Below, piece by piece: positions 6,200-6,535 of a stretch of DNA of 6,535 nucleotides. This stretch comes from Actinomycetes bacterium. Its GTDB lineage: Bacteria; Actinomycetota; Acidimicrobiia; Acidimicrobiales; Acidimicrobiaceae. Location of the stretch: positions 1 to 6,535 of the forward strand of contig JAKAOC010000137.1 in NCBI GenBank assembly GCA_021823385.1, written 5' to 3'. The first letter of the stretch is position 1, and every line of letters begins with the position of its first letter. Position numbers and translations under genes: made by a program. The notes below the pieces were generated by a model. That model saw only the letters and a list, made by a program, of their open reading frames with translations, was not told the origin of the DNA and searched no databases.

Positions 6200-6262
6200 C
6201 CCGCCAAGACGGCAGTGAGCTGCCTTGCATCCGATGCAAACGGCCTGCCGGTCTTGGTCGGG
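6200..6262 (-). terminator. strong stem-loop downstream of the decarboxylase stop (terminator-like)
   Basis: CCAAGACGGCAG (6204-6215) and CTGCCGGTCTTGG (6245-6257) form a 12-bp stem with a single bulged G. With a further bulge it extends by three G-C pairs to 6200-6262. The 29-base loop holds a second small inverted repeat, TTGCAT-CCG-ATGCAA (6225-6239). It begins about 10 bases past the decarboxylase TGA. No T-run follows on the minus strand, so it is at best a GC-rich, tail-less terminator or a 3'-end stabiliser. It could also be the 5' part of the structured leader further downstream. Confidence 0.5.
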
Positions 6263-6272
6263 CGCATGGTCA

Positions 6273-6535
6273 TCAGTCGGCCATGGTGTCCAAGACCATG
6301 TCGACGTCCTCCTCGGTCGTACGCGGGTTCACGAAGCAAAAGCGCATCATGCGTTCGCCCCGATACGTCGTGGGCTGGACAAAGGCCACCTGCTCTTCCA
6401 GGAGCCGCTCGCTCCAGGACACGTAGTCATCGTCGGCCCACCCCTTGCGCCGGAAGACGACCACTGAAAGCTCGGGATCGATCGCCAGGTCGAGGTACGG
6501 CCTTTGCCTGATCTGGTCTGCGCAATACCGGGTGA
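6273..6535 (-). CDS. group II pyridoxal-phosphate-dependent decarboxylase, C-terminal end (5' part outside window)
   Basis: The minus-strand frame is open from the window edge to a TGA at 6275-6273, giving 86 residues of the C-terminal small domain. Landmarks are LDLAIDPELSVVVFRRKGW (14-32), the alpha-helix WSERLLEEQVAFV (40-52), TTYRGERMMRFCFVNPRTTE (55-74) and a closing helix EEDVDMVLDTMAD. This order (PELSVVVFR, then TTxxGxxxxRFCxVNPRTT, then a terminal helix) is that of the aromatic-L-amino-acid/tyrosine/glutamate decarboxylase family. The PLP-binding lysine and the substrate-determining residues lie in the missing part, so the substrate (aromatic amino acid, glutamate, diaminobutyrate or other) cannot be assigned. 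The enzyme acts in the cytoplasm. A strong hairpin follows the stop, suggesting that the transcript largely ends there, with the HIT gene further downstream on the same strand. Confidence 0.88.
   Translation of the reverse strand, partial: TRYCADQIRQRPYLDLAIDPELSVVVFRRKGWADDDYVSWSERLLEEQVAFVQPTTYRGERMMRFCFVNPRTTEEDVDMVLDTMAD

Larger units (their letters stand above)
5951..6272. other. 322-bp gap between decarboxylase and HIT gene: structured GC-rich leader with a possible small ORF
   Basis: No recognised protein gene fills this stretch. Read on the minus strand it holds, in order: a strong hairpin right after the decarboxylase stop; a stem GGCGG/CCGCC (6195-6191 with 6182-6178, 8-base loop); a second possible stem GGCGG/CCGCC (6170-6166 with 6149-6145); a hairpin covering a ribosome binding site (6150-6134); a 31-codon ORF (6130-6035); and a GC-rich inverted repeat just before the HIT start. 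It matches no riboswitch class that I can name with confidence. An intergenic leader of this kind is plausible but unproven. Confidence 0.5.

Noticed and set aside
5943..6239. 98-codon minus-strand frame spanning the decarboxylase-HIT gap and overlapping the HIT start
   Set aside because: It needs a TTG start inside the stem-loop, its product is Arg/Pro/Trp-rich with no recognisable domain, and the structured elements and small ORF explain the region at least as well.
6145..6257. Plus-strand resemblance to a cobalamin riboswitch core (AGGAAA, a GGCGG/CCGCC hairpin with GGCGAA loop, then GGTCCCGCCA and a distal GGCCTGCC)
   Set aside because: The ACUGU part of the core and the CCAG part of the B12 box are missing, the box-like GCCTGCC is tied up in the long stem, and no plus-strand gene follows (only antisense of the decarboxylase). 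An Infernal scan with RF00174 would settle it; a hit above the gathering threshold would revive the idea.
6269..6276. CTGATGA on the minus strand, as in a hammerhead ribozyme core
   Set aside because: It is simply the last Asp codon and TGA stop of the decarboxylase followed by TGA; no matching GAAA and cleavage-site strand is found nearby.

Overview
The window is high-GC DNA with densely packed genes, strong G/C preference at third codon positions, GTG/TTG starts and a Thr/Ser-rich lipoprotein. This fits a high-GC actinobacterium-like soil or environmental bacterium. The CAP-domain secreted protein and threonine-rich lipoprotein would suit Acidimicrobiia or Thermoleophilia relatives, but the phylum is an inference from style, not from a marker gene.

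Left part (2-2750, + strand): the 3' end of gltB (large subunit of NADPH-dependent glutamate synthase), then a complete gltD (small subunit) 31 bp downstream with its own ribosome binding site. Together they make GOGAT, the ammonia-assimilation enzyme that turns glutamine plus 2-oxoglutarate into two glutamates. This is ordinary core metabolism.

Middle part (2747-4407): a secreted or membrane-anchored CAP/SCP-like protein on the minus strand, converging on gltD so tightly that both TAG stops share one CTAG. It is divergent, across an 83-bp gap, from a secreted lipoprotein of unknown family on the plus strand. The lipoprotein converges with a 13-bp overlap on the next minus-strand gene.

Right part (4395-6535, all minus strand, read right to left): the C-terminal end of a group II PLP-dependent decarboxylase; a strong hairpin just after its stop; a structured GC-rich leader; a possible 31-codon small ORF whose Shine-Dalgarno sequence sits inside a 7-bp hairpin; a HIT-family nucleotide hydrolase; a 125-bp gap with a perfect TGTGA-N6-TCACA (CRP/GlxR-type) palindrome; a small single-domain cupin; and a MarR-family regulator. 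HIT, cupin and MarR may be partly co-transcribed. The cupin-MarR pair looks like a small stress or aromatic-compound response unit, but no substrate can be read from sequence.

I found no mobile element, CRISPR array, tRNA, rRNA or recognisable defence system. The least explained stretch is 5951-6272, the leader and small ORF between the decarboxylase and the HIT gene.
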